Origin: Opeltia flavorubescens
Lineage: Eukaryota; Ascomycota; Lecanoromycetes; Teloschistales; Teloschistaceae
Reading direction: 5' to 3'
Assembly: GCA_000442125.1 (NCBI GenBank)
Contig: KE546973.1
Location: 1,054,001 to 1,118,000, forward strand
Length of the DNA stretch: 64,000 bases
The position numbers were made by a program, and so were the translations under genes. This document shows, piece after piece, positions 25,101 through 40,624 of the stretch. Position 1 is the stretch's first letter. Every line of letters begins with the position of its first letter. The notes under the pieces are model-generated. The model saw nothing but the letters and a program-made list of their open reading frames with translations, did no database searches and was not told the origin of the DNA.

Positions 25101-27877
25101 TTATTAAAAGATATTATAAAATATAAATATAGTCGATTTAATAATTACTATTAAATTACTATTATTTAAATCGAATCCGATTAGTTTTTTAACTAGAATT
25201 ATATAGAAATCTATAATATATAATCTATATAGTAATATATATTTTAATATTTTCTATATAATTAAATCCTTTAATAGCGGTTTAAAATAATATTTAAAAA
25301 AGTTTTTTAAACTATTATAAAAAAAAAACTAATTTTTTTAATAATAATTACTTTAATTACCGGCGATTTAACAATAATTATATTTAAATAAAAAAGAATA
25401 ATTTTTTTATTTTTAATAATTAGTAAATTATATTTTATAATTTATATTTTAAAGATTAATATAACTATTATATTAATATTAAAGTTTATTTTAATTTTAA
25501 AACGATTAAATATATTTATAAATATATTTATAAAAATTATAATTATAAAACTATTATAATAATTAAAAAAAATATTAAAAATAATAAAGTAGCGTAATAT
25601 TTAAATAATAAAGTTATCGGTTTATTATAAATATACTAGAAGTTTTTTAAATAATAAAACTATTAAAAATAGTTACTAGTTTAAAAATTCTATTTTTATT
25701 TTAAAAAAATATTTTAGATTATATTTCTAAGTAAAATTTTAAATAATACGTTTATTTAATAAATAAAAAATATAATTTTAATTTTAATAGAATAGTTTAA
25801 ATATAATATTAAATATAAAAATAGCTATATTATTTTATATTAAAACTCTCTAGAGTACTATATATAAAAAAGGAATTATTAAAAATTTTAAAAAAAAAGT
25901 ATTTTAATTAATTATATATATTATTATAATTCTATTATAAAGAAATAGTATTATTTTTCGCGGTTACTTTTAGAAACTTTTAGTATAAAATCGTTTATTT
26001 ATTTTTAAATATATAAAAAGATTATATATAATATCTTTTAAATAATATATTTTACCCGCGGTTTAATATCCGATAATTTTAAATAAAAGTATTATTTTAA
26101 AAAATTATCCGTTTTTATAAAAGGGAAATAACTATAAGGCCTTTTTATTATAATATATATTTAAAATATATTAAATTTCTTATAATAGTTTTAAAAATTA
26201 TTTTAAAAATTAATTTATAATAATTTAAAGTTTTAATTTATTATAAAATATTTTAAAATTTTAAAAAGCTTAAAATATTTTAAATAAAATTATAGATTAT
26301 ATTAAATTTAATACCTTTTTATAAATTAAAGTAAAACTCTAGATTATTTCTAACTATAGCCTTATAAATATAATTAAAGCTAAATTATTAGAAATCGTTT
26401 AATAATAGTAGAATTAAATTATAATATTAATAAATAATAATAATTATTTAAAAAAAACCGATTAAAACTAAATAATAAATAATAAATAATATATAATTAT
26501 ATTATTTCGAAGCTTATAAATAAAAATCGATTTTTTTTAAAAGTCGATTAATATAAATAAAACCTTTTTATATTAAACTTTATATTACTATTTTTATAAT
26601 TATAATAAAATTATTATTTATATTATATCCTTTAATATTATTATATTACTATTTTTTAATAGTTATATATTATATTTTTATTTTAAAATTTCTATCGATA
26701 TTTTAGATAATTTTTTATATTTTATTAACCGAAGTTCGGAATTTAATAATTTATTTTAATAAATATTAACTATTATTCAGAATAAAACTCCTATATAATA
26801 TATATTCTATTTTATAGCAGTCGATTGTATATTATATAATATATATAATAAAAATATTCCTTTTAAAAAGAAGCGGGTAATTTTTAATAGCGATTTTTTG
26901 TAAATTTTTTTAATTATATCTACTAGTTTTAAAAATACTATTATTAAAATAAATATCTAGTATTATTTTTTTTAATATTACTTTAAATAATTATATTTAA
27001 TTTAAAATATATAAGTTTTATATACTATTATTAATATTTAATTTATATAATAATTAAAGAAAATATTTTATAACCGAAATTTCTATAATAGAATTCGGTT
27101 TTTAAATAAAATTAACTAGATAATAAATTTTTAAAACTTTTAAAAATATATTTTTTTAATTTAAAAAATTTATAATTTATAATATAATTTATTTTTTTTC
27201 TAAAACCGCGTAATTTTAATAATATATAATAAAATAATCGATTTTTTAAATTTTAAACTATTATAAAATTTATATAAAAAATTAAAGGTTTATTATAATT
27301 TTATCTTTTATAATTAAAATAAACGCTGATTAAAAATTAAAAAAGTATTATTAAATTAGTTAAATACTTTTAAATTTAAAAATTTAGCGTCTTTAAAGCT
27401 AAAATTAAAAATTAATATTTTAATAATATTAATTTATAATATTTATTCTAAAAATAATATAATAAATAAAATTTATTTAATAACAATATATTTTAATTAT
27501 AATATTATTAAAAAGGAAATTATTAACGGTATTTTTTATAATTAAAATAATTTATTTATTATATTTTATTAATAATTTTAAAAAACGAATTAGTAAATAT
27601 TATAATAAAATAAAAATAATTTCTAATTTAATTTATTATTACTATAACTATTAATATATTATCAAAATAAATTTTAATTTATATTAACCTAGATTTTTAA
27701 ATATTTATTTTTTTATATAAATAACTATATATATATTTATTTCGAGTTACAAATATTATAAATATATTAATATATTTTACTATAAGTTTTATAAAATTTA
27801 TATAAAATCTAATATAATTAAAAATATTAATAAAGCGGCCGATTTAAATAAAATTATAATTATTATATTTTTATATA
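22200..27877 (+). mobile_element. Helitron copy 2, 5' part
   Basis: It is homologous to 2702-8370 throughout, begins with the same TTATATATATATT terminus after an A (22199), and carries the zinc-finger-like frame and Rep/helicase remnant. It is interrupted at 27877 by a Gypsy-B array whose 5-bp duplication ATATA lies at 27873-27877 and 45770-45774. The element resumes at 45770 and ends at 48211; without the insert it would be about 8.1 kb, like copy 1. It is clearly more eroded than copy 1. Confidence 0.9.
23242..27859 (+). pseudogene. Helitron RepHel remnant, copy 2
   Basis: This is the second copy of the Rep/helicase frame at 3745-8337, aligned from the Asn-rich N-terminus (ATA, presumed former ATG, at 23242) to the C-terminal stop at 27857. 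It is about 25 bp longer than copy 1 because of a small insertion around 23790-23840, so its frame is shifted there. The Walker A region around 26540-26570 and the C-terminal helicase motif around 27725-27755 remain recognisable by alignment. It is heavily mutated and non-functional. The Gypsy-B array inserted 18 bp past its stop, so the coding region itself is not interrupted. Confidence 0.8.
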
Positions 27878-28090
27878 TATAAGGTCGCTAGATAAACAGC
27901 CTATAAACCTCGGGTTAATAAAACTATATAATAGAATATAAAAAACGTTTATCTAAATAATAATAAAATTAATTATTAAAAAATTAGTAATTTAAAATTT
28001 ATAAAATTTTTATTAAAAATAAACGCTATTTATATTAAATATAGCTCTATTTTTTATAAACTTTATATTTACTAGCCCTCCGGTTTTATA
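27878..28090 (-). repeat. Gypsy-B LTR, outer left of the array (213 bp)
   Basis: It matches the solo LTR at 59545-59757 in the same orientation, including the retained GGTCGCTAG start and CCTCCGG end. It is preceded by TSD ATATA (27873-27877). Confidence 0.9.
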
Positions 28091-31000
28091 ATTATATCCC
28101 TTTTAATTAGATTTAATTTTTTAAATTTTATTAGTAAATAATAGTTTATATAATATACTACTACTTTTTACTAGCCAGTATATAGCTATATTAGAATTTA
28201 TAAAAATTAATTTTATAAATTATAAATAAATAGACTTTATATATAATTATAAAATTTAAATATTTTATAATTTAGTTAAAAATATAATTATTTTTTTAAT
28301 TTATTTAATTAATTTTAATAAATTAAATTATTTATTTTAATTTTATTTAAATATTTATAAATTAAAAGCTTTTTATTTATAATATTTATTTAATATTATT
28401 TTATAAAGTTTTAAAAATTAAATTTATAAATAAGTAAATTAAAATTCTATTTTTTTATTTATTATAAAATAATTTAAAATAATATAAAATTCTTTTAAAA
28501 TTTTTTTAAAAAATATAATTTAAAAATTTTAACTTTTAATTATATTAAATTATTTTTAAATAATATTTTTATAAATAAATAATATTTTTATTATATAATT
28601 TTTTTTTAAAATAATATTTTATTTATTATATAGTAATAAAATATTTTAAATTTATTTTAATAATATTAAATTATTTTTTATTATATAAAATTATTTAAAA
28701 TTTAATTTTTAATTTTAATTTATTTTTAAAAAATCTATAATAGTAGATATAAAATAAGCTAGAATTTTTTTTAAAATTATATTTTTTAATAAGTTATAAT
28801 TATAAAAAAAAAATAAATAATTATTTTTTTATTTAATTATTATTTATTAAATTTTTTTTTATTTTTATAATATTTCTTTAATAAATATTTTTTAAAATAT
28901 TTTAATAATTATATTTTTTTTTAAATTTTTACTTTTTATTAAATTATAAATTTTTTATAATTTTTTTTTTATTTAATATTTAAAGTTATAGTTTATTATA
29001 TAAATATAATTTTTAATTATTATTATAATTTATTTATTAAATTATAATATTAAAATTATAAATTTTTTTTATTTTTTTAAAATTTTTATTTAATTTTATA
29101 AATTCTAATTAACTTAATAAATAAATAAATATAAAACTAATTTTTTTTAATTTTTTATATAATTTTTATTATAGATCTTTTATTTAAAAAAAATTATAAA
29201 AAAAAATTATAGTTTAAAAATATATAAAAAATAAATTTTTTAAATATTTAAATTATAATTCTATAATTTATAATTTTAATAATATTTTTAAATAATTATT
29301 AAAATTTATAAATTTTTTTAAATTAAATATTAATATAATTTTTTTTAATAAATAAAAATTTAATTAAATATATATAATATATTAAATACTTTATAATAAA
29401 TTTTATATATATTTATTATATATTTATAAAATAAACTATTAAATATAATTACTATTTTTTTATTAATTATTAATATAAATAGAATATTTATTTTTTAAAA
29501 AAATAATATATATTTAAAAATTTTTATTAATATTTTTATTTAAAAATAAATTTTAAAATTATTTTTATTTTTTAATAATAATATTTTTAAAAATATAAAA
29601 TAAAATTTTTTATAAAATATAAATTTATTAATATTATTATTTTAATAATAATAGATATAATTAAACTTTTTATTTTTATAATTAAAAAGATTTTTATTTT
29701 ATTATAAAATATAATAAATAATATTTAATAAATTATTATAAAAATATATATTAATAATAATTTTTTAAATTATTTATTTAAAATTTTTATTAATAATTTA
29801 TTTTTAAATATAATAATTAATAGTTTTATTTAAAAATATAAATATATTATAAATTAATTTATATAAATAATAAATATTTAAATTAATATAATAATATAAA
29901 TTTTTTAATTTTTATATAAATTTTTAATAATAATTTTTTAAATAATTAATAAATTTTATATAATCTACTTTTTTTTTTTTTTTTTTAGATATATTTTTTA
30001 TTCTAGCCTTTATTTTTTTTAATATATTTATCTTTAGCTTTATTTAATTAAAATTTTTAATAGATTTTTTTATATTATTTAAATTATTAATTAATTTTTA
30101 AAAATTTTTAAAAAATATAATATTAATTTAATAAATTAAATATTAAAGTTAATTTTTAATTATAAATTTATTAATTATTTATTTTATTTTTTATTCTTTT
30201 TTATCTTTTATTAAAATAGGCTAAAATTTAAAATTTTTATTATAAAAATACTATAATTTAAATAAATTAATATAAAATATAAAATAAATTTTTTTATATT
30301 ATTTAAATAATTTAAAAAAATAAATTTATTTATTAATTTTATTTAAAATTTTAAAAGATTTTAATTATTTATAATCTAGTTTTTTTTTAAATTTTAAAAT
30401 TTAAATATTAATATTTTATAATAATATTTTATTATTTTTTTAAAAATTTATAATTTTATTATAAATATTATAATATTTTATTTATTATTTAAAAATTTTT
30501 TTATAAAATTTAATTAAATATTTTTTTAAACTTTTTAATTAATTTATTTTTTTAGATATTAAAAGTACTTTTTTTTTAAAAATTATATTTTTAAATTAAA
30601 TTTTTAAAATAATAATATATTTTTTAAATAATTTATTTAATAATTTATTAATATTTATATTTATATTATTATTATATATAAATTTTATTAAAAATAATAA
30701 TTTTAATTAATTATTTTATTTATAATTATAATAAATTTATAAATAATATTTTAAATTTTAATTTTAATATTTTATTTAATTATTAATTTAAAAATAAAAT
30801 ATAATATTAAATTTTTTTTTAATATTTAAATAATAATAAAAAATATTTTAAAATTTATTTATAAAAAATAATTTTTTATTATTAATAATTTTTTATATAA
30901 TTTTATAATATTTAATAAATTTATATTATAATAGTTCTACGAATTTTTTTATATTAATATTTTTAATAATAAAAATATAAATTATATATTTAATTAATTT

Positions 31001-33435
31001 ATTTATTAATATAAAAACTAAATTATAGATTTTTTTTATATAAAAATTAGTTATAAATAATAAATTAGTAATAAAATTTATTATTATTATATAAAATGGT
31101 TTTATATTTTTTAATAAAATTAATTTTAATTAATTATAAAGCTTATAATAATAAATTTATATTTTTTAATAATTAAAATATATTTTATAATAATTTTTTA
31201 TTTTTTTAATTATATTTAACTAATAATATTTTTTATAAATCGAATTTTTTATTTTTTTTATAAAAGAACCCGCTTTAAAATTATTATAATTTATATAAAG
31301 AATTTTTTTTTATTATTAAATTATTAGATATATAAATTACTAGATTTTTTTAAAATAGTTTATTTTCTTTAATTTTTTATTTTAAAAATTTTTTTTAATT
31401 AATAATAAATTTTTAATATTATTCCTTTTTTATAATAAAAATATTTTTTTATTAAAATTTAAAAGGTTATTTTATTATAAATAATTATATATTTAAAAAA
31501 AAAAATTTTAATTTAATAACCTATTAAATTAAAAATCGGAAATTTATAAAATTTAAAAATTTATAAATTTTTTTAAATTTTTTTTTATTTTTATAAATAA
31601 TAAAAATATTTATAATAATTCTATTATTTAATTATACTACTAAAATTATTATAAATTTAATTATTATAAATATTCTATTTTTTTTTATAACTAAAATTAA
31701 TAGTTTTTATTATAAAATTTATTTTATAGAATAAATAGAAAGTTATTATTATTATTTTTATTATTATTAAATTTTATAATATTAAACTTTTTAAATAATA
31801 TATTAATTAAATTTAATAAATTTTTTTAGTATTTTATATAGAAATTAATTATTTTTAGTTTTTTTATTTATTATATTTACTTTATAATAAACTTTTTTAT
31901 AATTATAAAATATTTAAAATTATTATAATTTATAATTATATAGATTATTTTCTTAGTTTTTTATAAATAATACTACTAATTTTTAAAATTTAATATTATA
32001 GTATAAAGCTTTTTATTATATATATTTTTATAGAATTTTATATCTTTAAATTTATAATTAAAAAAAGTCATTAAATATTAATACGAACTTTTTTTTAATT
32101 TTTAATTAAAAATTTCTTTTATTTTATATTTTAATATATCTATTTTTATATAAATTTTCAATATTTATATTATAATATTATAAAATAGGAGCTAAAGTAA
32201 AAATTTTTTATAATTTTTTAAAAGTTTTTTATATTTTTTTAAATTAAATAAATTTAAATTTAACCTATTTTTTTTATACTTTATATTAGATTAATTAAAA
32301 GAATAGCTATTTATAAAAAACCTTTTATAAATTATTTATAAAATTTTATTAATTTTAAAAATATTAGAATATCTTTTATATTTTTTAATACTAGCTATTT
32401 ATTTATAATTTTAATTTTTAAAAATTCTATATAAATTTTAATTAACCTATTATAAAATTAAAAAATATAATTTTAATATAATTATATATATATTTTAATA
32501 GTTTTATATATAAATAATATTTTAATAAAGCTTTAATAATTATATAAATATATTTTTAATACTTTTTTTTTTTTAAAATAAATTAATATATTATTAAAAT
32601 AAACTATATAAAATATATTTAAATAAAATTATAATATTTTATTAATATATAATAAAAATATAATAGAAATATTTATTAAATTAAATAATATAATTTAATA
32701 TTTAAACTATTTATAATAAATTTAAAATATAGTTTTTTATTTATTTTTTTATTTAATTTAAATATAATAATAAATATTATAAATATTAATTTTAATAAAT
32801 TATTTTATATATATAAATCTATTTAAAATTTTTAATAATAGAAGTAAAAAATATTTATTTTTAATAATAATTTTATTAAAACTTTTATTATTTATATATA
32901 ATTATAAATTATTATTTATTTTTTTAATAAATAATATTAATATTTTAATTAAATTATTTAAAAATTTTATTTAATTTTTAATTTATATATTAATAAAGTA
33001 ATTTTAAATTACTATTAATTTATTTAATAATATATTATAAATTAGGTCTATTTTTAATTATTTTTTCAATTTTAAATTTATAAAATATTTTATTTAATTA
33101 TATATATTTAAATTATTAATAAATTCTTTTAAAAAAAATTCTATTAAATATTATAATATTAGCGGAATTTTAGAATTTTTAGTTTATATTATATTATATT
33201 TTATTATTTTTAATATAATTATTTTTATTTTTAAATTAAATAATAATTAATAAAAATATATAATTTATATATTATTTTTTTTATTTATTATTAATATTAT
33301 TAATTTAATAAATTCTTTTATAATTTAAATACTAATTTAATTTAATATTATTTTATAAATAATAGAAATACTTTTATAAATTTATTTCTAATTTTATTAA
33401 TAAATATTAAAATCTATTTTTATTAGTTAAAATAT

Positions 33436-33637
33436 TGTATAGTAGGTATAAGGTGATAGTATTATATTGAAGGTAAGAAACTATCTACCTGTAGAATCTG
33501 TAATTAAATAAATATGGGCGCTAAAAGGCGCTAAACTCAACTAGGTAAATATATTTAAAAGGCCTCCTTCGAGTTATAGTAGCTATTTAGTCCTACCTGC
33601 CTTATTAGCCTTCTACCTATATAGTATAGCCGTAATA
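33436..33637 (-). repeat. Gypsy-A 3' LTR, copy 2 (202 bp)
   Basis: It starts TGTATAGTAGG and ends GCCGTAATA on the + strand. It aligns with 40420-40624 and, reversed, with 12976-13177. It keeps several TG/CA dinucleotides and is one of the less mutated stretches of the nest. Confidence 0.88.
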
Positions 33638-36600
33638 GATACCGGTAATAAATAAAGCTATTAGCCTTTAATAGTAGGCTTTTCTTTATTAATAAACGGC
33701 TTTTTAGCTTGTTCCTACTACTTAATATTAGTATTAGTATTATTAGCGGCTTTATTATAGTTTAAGGCTGATTCCGGGTTAAAACGGTGCTTATATTTTT
33801 CTACTAGTGCTTTAATATTACTTAGGTGGTATTTAGGTATTTATTAGTTATTTTTAGGCCTATAACCAACCTAATAAATAAGATATTAAATAGAAAAACC
33901 TCTACTTTTATAGATATAGCGCTTGCGGAGGATTTATTCGATTTTAAACTTTTTATTACTATTAATAATAACTAGGGGTATAGGTATATAGTAGCGCTAG
34001 TAGGGATTATTACTAGGGTTAGTAGTAGGCTTTAGATATACTATCGATATTATATCGTGAATTTTTATAGTAGGTAGTAGTTTTAAATAGTAGGCTAATA
34101 GTTTAATACGTTTAATAATTTTAAAGGGGCCTATTAACTATTATTTAATCTTTTTAAAAGTAAGTTCTAGTATATTATAGCCTTAATATAAGCGTATTTT
34201 TATAAAATTACTAACTTTAAAATAAACTAGTTAATAGTATATATTATAATATTCTTTTATTTTTATTATAGTAAAGGTAATAGTATTTTTAGTATTAATA
34301 TATATAGGCCGGTATTTTTTTATAATTACTAGTACTATAGTATTCCGTACTATAGGTACGTTTATAGGCTCGCTAGCCTCTAGAATAATTAGATTATAGC
34401 GACGAGCCATTCGTATTATAACTAGAAAGGTAGCTGGCTTCTTAATAGGAGCGTCGGCGGGAGTTTTAGGGTCTAGCGTATCTTCTAGCTAGATAGCTTA
34501 TTTAGGGTCTAGTAGGTATAAAAAGTCTAGTACTTCGCGAGTTTTAAATTCGAATAATATTTAATTAAGTACTTTAAATATAGAACTATAGTTTATAAAA
34601 TTATTAAAAGCCGCTAATATTTATAAAAGAATAGTAGGCTATAGTTTAAAATTATCTAGTATAGCGATATAATAGTATATAGTAATTTTAGTAGTTTAAT
34701 TAGATTATTCTAATATATTATTAATTTATAGATATTAAGTAGTAGAATACTATAGATCTACCTTTAATATCTTAAATATCTAACGCTATAGTTAACCTAT
34801 AAACTTCTTATCACGATTTAAAATTATTACTTTTAATACGCTTTAATTTAGTTTTACTAGTCTATTTAATAATTATTTAACCTATTATTTATTATTTTAA
34901 ATAGTTTTTCTAGATATATAAGTAATTACTTTAATAAATTTATTTATTACTAATATATAATAATCGTATCCTTTATACGATTTTAGTAGAACAAGGATAA
35001 AATCGATAATAAGTATATAGAATAGTTTTACTAGGCTGAATACTAGTTATAGAACTTTATATAGGCGGTAGTAAAATATTTAATTAACTTAGTACTATAG
35101 ATAGTAGCAAATAAACTTATATAGCTTTATTAATATATTATATATATAAAGGCCTTTTATTAGGCGTTTATATATATATATATAACCGGGGTGGCCTATT
35201 TTATTATATACTAGCTGGAATACTTTTTTTTCTATATCCGTGGGTATTACTAAACGTAGGCTTTATTTATTATTATTAAAGTAGAATAACGCGTTAATAA
35301 TATAATACAATAGTTTAATAATATTATTATTTAATTTTATATTAGCTTTAATAAATTCCTTAACTTTAACCTAACAGCTTTTTTTTATATACCTATCGAT
35401 TAATTATTAACGGAATTCGGTTAATATTTCTACTAGGTTTATTAGGAAGTAATATACTATAAAAGCCTTTATATCTAGTAATTTATTTATTTCTAAACGG
35501 TATTTATAGCTAGCGAGCTTTAATAATATATTTAGAACTATATTTATAACTTTAAGCTTATAATAAATATTAAATTTAAAGCGTTAAAAGTATTTAAAAG
35601 CTTATATTAAACGAAAATTAAACTTTTTTATAAATATTATATTTAGGCTAGTCTAGTATAAAATACTAATTATAGTAGAATAGTCTATATAGATAATAAT
35701 AATATATTTAACTACTTTAATTATATAGCGGATCTTTTTAATTATCTAAACAACGCTTATAACCTCTAATTCTATAAACTAATAGTATATTTTAATATTT
35801 AATAGTAAACGGTTAAAGAATAGAATTAATTATTTAAATTTCTATTTAGGTTCTTCGCTTACTTTATAGGTAGCTTTATTTATATTATAATAGATATAAA
35901 TTATAAAACCGAATTTTTTACTAGTATCTAGGTCTATATATAGTACTAAGCTTTTATTAAAATAGACCAGGATCGATAGCAATAAAAAAAGCTTCTATAG
36001 ATAGTAAAACGCGTTAAGTTTTTTAGATATAAATACTACTAGTGGATTCTAGATAGTAGTTTTTTTATAAGTATTACTTTTAACGGTAATATCGCGGTTT
36101 ATATAAGTTTTACGTTCTTATAATAGTTTTATAATAGCTATATAATTATTAATATACTACTAAAAGTAGTTTATTAAATCTAGATATTTTTCTAACTATT
36201 AGAGTATATATAGAAACGAAAGTTTTAAAATTACTTTTAGCTTATTTTTTATTATAATAAGCCTAAAGATATTAACCTTCTGGTTTAATAGGTATATAAA
36301 TATATAATTAATAAACGATTTCGTAGGTAATAAATATAGATTTATAGTATTAAATATACTAAAAATCTAGTTAAAATACTTTATATATTCTTCTACTAAA
36401 AAGAAAAATACTATAATATTATTAATATAGGCTTTATAAAAGGAGCGAAACGGGTATAGAATCCTATTTATTATCTATTATATATAAACTAGTAAGTTAT
36501 AGTAGCTTATTACCGGTATTTTAAACGTTTTTTACCCCTAATATAAGACTATTATTAGGCGGTAGCGATACTATTAGTTAATTTATTATTAGTAGAAGAA

Positions 36601-39600
36601 GCTTATAAAGTTAATTATAGAAAGAACTTTAGCGCTATAAATTTACGCTAGGATTTCCATTTATAGTAGAACTAAATAGGTATTTAGTATTATAATCTTG
36701 TTAAATACCCGAATATCGATAATAATATAGCCTTTAAAGCCCTAATTAGTATTTTTCTAAACTATAAAGTAAGAAAATAAAAATAGGGTGGTTATAATAG
36801 TTTATTTTATCTAATTTTACTTATAGAGCTTATCGAAGGCTTTATTAATAACCTTTTTATTATAAATACTAACGGGGTATATATAGGCTTACCCGGGCTT
36901 ATAAATCTATTTCTAGTTTTCTACTAATAGAATATCTATATACTTTAACTCCGGTATATTAATTATATTACTAGTATTTTACTATAAATATAGGTAGCGT
37001 TTAATTAGGGCAGTTAAAGTAGTTTATTTAACTTATATTCTAAAGATTATTACTCCTATAAAATATATTATTTTTATTTAATAGTTAAAATTAATAAGTA
37101 GTATAACAGTAGTATTTAAAGCTATAATAGCTGTTATAATAGCTATTATATAGCGTTTAAGGTTCTTTAAAAACTATTCAGGTTTTTATTTTAGCGTTTT
37201 AATAGTTAGTTTATAGTTTTTTAAGCTGATTAGATAGTATTTATTAACCTTATATTTATAAATAGTACCTAGCTAAGTTTTCGCAGCTAATTAAATAAAA
37301 AATAGCGAATTATTTTAAATATAGACTTGTTTAAATATATAATCTATAATATATATATAACTAATAAAGGTATCTAGGGTTTTTAGCTTATAAATAAGGT
37401 TACGGTTTTATAAAAGATTTAGAGGTTTTCGGTATAAACTAGCGATTTTAATAGTTTTACTAGCGTATAGCAGTACTATAATACGTTAAGTGCTATAGAC
37501 GATAGCGCTTATTCTAGTACCTTTAGTATTAATAGCGATTAGTACTATTATATTATTATAGGAGCTAATAGTTATTATATTTATAAATAGGTATATATTA
37601 ATATTTTTAGGCTTTATAATATCGATATTAATAAATATATTAGCGCTTAGATCGTTTATTAAATAAAGCTCGTATATAATAATAATAAGCTCTATAGCTC
37701 CTTTATTAGGCACGAAGATTTTAATAATTATAAACTTAATAGTATTATATCGCCTTTTATTAATACCTTTAATAATTATAAAAGCTAGTATTTTCTAAAT
37801 TATAGCGTGCGGTAGCTATTCTAATAGAAATTTTCGGTTAATTAGGCTTATTATATAGTCTATATTCTAGTAGAAGCTATAATTTTTAGCGTTTAGTTAT
37901 AAGCGAATATCTATAATTATATAACGATATCCTTAAAAAGTAAAACCTATTATTAGTATATCCTTCGCGGTTAAATAAATTAACTAGAATATTTATAGCG
38001 GTAGCTATTTAATAACCTCTAGTTTAATAACCTCCGGTGTATTTTTAAATAGTTTAGCTAGTTTTAAGTAAGTTTGCGCTGGTACTAGTAGAATATTTAG
38101 CTTAATAGTTAGCTTAATTATAGTAGCTATAGTTAGAAGTGGTTTTTTATTATAGCTAGAGCGCAGGTACCGATATAAGGCGTTGTTTAACTTAAAAATT
38201 TTGTCGTATTTATTATATTAGTATATTTTAATTAGTTTAGGTTCCGCGCGCTTTACTATAGTAAAGTAGAATTCTACTATATTACTATATTAGTTAGGAT
38301 CTTTAATAGTAGTATATAGGGCTTTATTAAGCTTTTTATCTATTATATATTCGGCTCTAGTAAAGTCCGTTAATTAATAGAAGCTGTTTTTATAATTTTA
38401 GTACTGCTTTATTCTATCGCCTAGAACCTGCTCGCTGGAAGCTTTCTATTAAAAGTAGGCTTACTAGTTATTTAGCTAGCGGCTTCCGTATAAATTCTAA
38501 CTATTATTATACTATTAATAGTTATAGTTTTACTAGTTTCCGGCTTAATTTTATTACGGCGGAGTATTAGCTTTAGGCGGAAACTACTAATAAGTATTTT
38601 AAGTAGTATACTAATTATTTTATATACCCGGCTTGCTTTTAATTAGCGGAGTTTACAGAGTTATAGGGAGATTTCGGTATTAGTATATAGTAGGAAATAT
38701 ATTCAGTTAGTTTTTTTATATATAGTTTAGGTACGTAAATAGATATCTAGGTATATAAAAAGGGTTATTTTATAACGGCTAGTATACTATTACTTCTTTA
38801 TATTATTTACTTTTATCCTTTTAAAGAGGGTTTAGCTTTAGTGCCTCGCGGTTTTTATTATTATTATAAATATTAAATTAATTATTTTTTTTATTTTAAA
38901 GGAATTTATAGAAGGTTTTAATAGTAGTTATTATAATTTTATCCAGAATTAATATTTATAACCGAGCGTTAAAATATTTAATACTAATTATTATTTAAAT
39001 ATTTTTAATAGGTACTATTTTTATATTTTTTATTTTAATAATAATATTATTAAAATATTTTAAAAGGTCCTTTTAAGCCTGTATATTATTAATAGTATAG
39101 CGTATTTACTCTAGCTATATTAGTATAATAGACGGTAGCTCGCTAAAATAGTTTTTAAAAAATATATATTATAGTTTAATATCTTTACTTAATTATAGCG
39201 ATTTACGGGTAAACTTATTAATTATAATAGTAAACTATACGACTATTTTACTTTATAGGTAAAAATCCAGGTTATAGCGTATTAACGATATATTTATCGT
39301 TTTATATTTGATTTTTATACGCTGCGTAAAAGCGTATATATTATAATAGATATTATACGATTTTATAGACTTTATAGACGGCTTATTACTATCTAGTTAG
39401 AATAGACTAATATTATAAGCCCTTTATTACGATTTAGTAATCGCTAGTATAGCTATTAGATTTACCAGTATAGTAATTATTTAATTCTAGAAGTTTTATA
39501 TAAAAAATTCTAGTAATTAAGCTAGACGGGCGTCTATAAATAATTGCTTATCTAGAAAAGCTTACTACTACTACGGCGGATTATTATTATTTATAAATCT

Positions 39601-40419
39601 ATTCTACTATTATTATAATAGAATTCCTATTATATTTAGCGGCGGTATAATACTTTTTTCTAATTTTACTAAATATAGTAGGCTGGATTTAGTACTAGAA
39701 ATATAGTTTCGCTATCTGAATATATTAATAAATTCGGTGATATTTATAAATTAATTAATCTATTATAAGTTTTTTAATAAGCCTAAAAGGTAAGAGTAAA
39801 GATTTAAACTATTCTAAGTAAAATTTATAGCTAGCTCTTAAATATAAATTTAAAAGCTTTTATCTTTAAAAATTATAATAGTATTATTATAGAAATCGCT
39901 TATTACTTTAGTAAAGATCTATAAATACTCATTTTAGTTTATAGGGTAAGTAGTAATAGAAGCTATACTAGCTTTTATTATACTAGCTTAAGTTATTCAG
40001 CTATTAGAAGATTTTTATATTAAAGAATAGTATAGTCCTAGACTTCTTTTATAGATATAGTCAGTATAAGTTCTAAAGATTATTATAAAGGCTCGATTCT
40101 ATTTTAAAAACTATTTAATATATTTTTAAAACTTTTTAATATAGAAGGTAGCTATAATAAAAGCTAGTATAATAGCGAGGTTAGTTAAGTTTTCTAAATT
40201 ATTATAAAAGGTGCCTAGAATTTTACTAGAAGGGCTGGAAGTTAGAGTATATATTAGTTGATTTTATTAACCGAGTATTAGTATAGAAGCGGTGGTTTAG
40301 TAGGCGGAAAAGTATTAGGCCTATCTAGAGAATCTAGTACTATATAATAATTAATAGTATATATATACGGAAGTTAATAGTACCGTATTTTATACGGGTA
40401 ATTATTAATTACTACTATT

Positions 40420-40624
40420 TGTTATATAATAGATATAGGGTAATAGTATTATATTAAAGGTAAGAAATTATTTATTTATAGAATCTATAATTAAATAAAT
40501 ATAGGCGCTAAAAGGCGCTAAATTTAACTGGGTAAATATATTTAAAAGGCTTCCTTCGAGCTATAGTGGCCATTTAGCCCTACCTGCCCTATTAGCCTTC
40601 TGCTTATACGGTATAGCCGTAATA
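40420..40624 (-). repeat. Gypsy-A 5' LTR, copy 2 (205 bp)
   Basis: Pair of 33436-33637, differing mainly by C/T and G/A changes and a 3-bp length difference near the left end. The right part retains GTGGCCATTTAGCCC, indicating light mutation. Confidence 0.88.

Larger units (their letters stand above)
33436..40624 (-). mobile_element. Gypsy-A copy 2 (fossil Ty3/Gypsy chromovirus, 7.2 kb, full length, nested)
   Basis: This complete-length element reads on the minus strand, with LTRs at 40420-40624 (5') and 33436-33637 (3'). Parts in minus-strand order: gag about 40400-38100; retropepsin-like region about 37850-37480, including a 75-codon stretch still open at 37486-37713; reverse transcriptase about 37250-36150 with an AYIDD-type core (seen as AYINN); RNase H about 36050-35750; integrase about 35200-34450; and a C-terminal chromodomain-like segment about 33990-33830. 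It is broken, with dozens of RIP-type stops, yet visibly less eroded than the Gypsy-B around it, so it is younger. Flanks share AAAAT one or two bases from the LTR edges, consistent with a 5-bp duplication but not exact. Confidence 0.9.

Noticed and set aside
37486-37713. An open 75-codon minus-strand frame as an independent gene.
   Set aside because: It is the protease-like part of the nested Gypsy-A fossil; the same stretch exists at about 781-1010 in copy 1.
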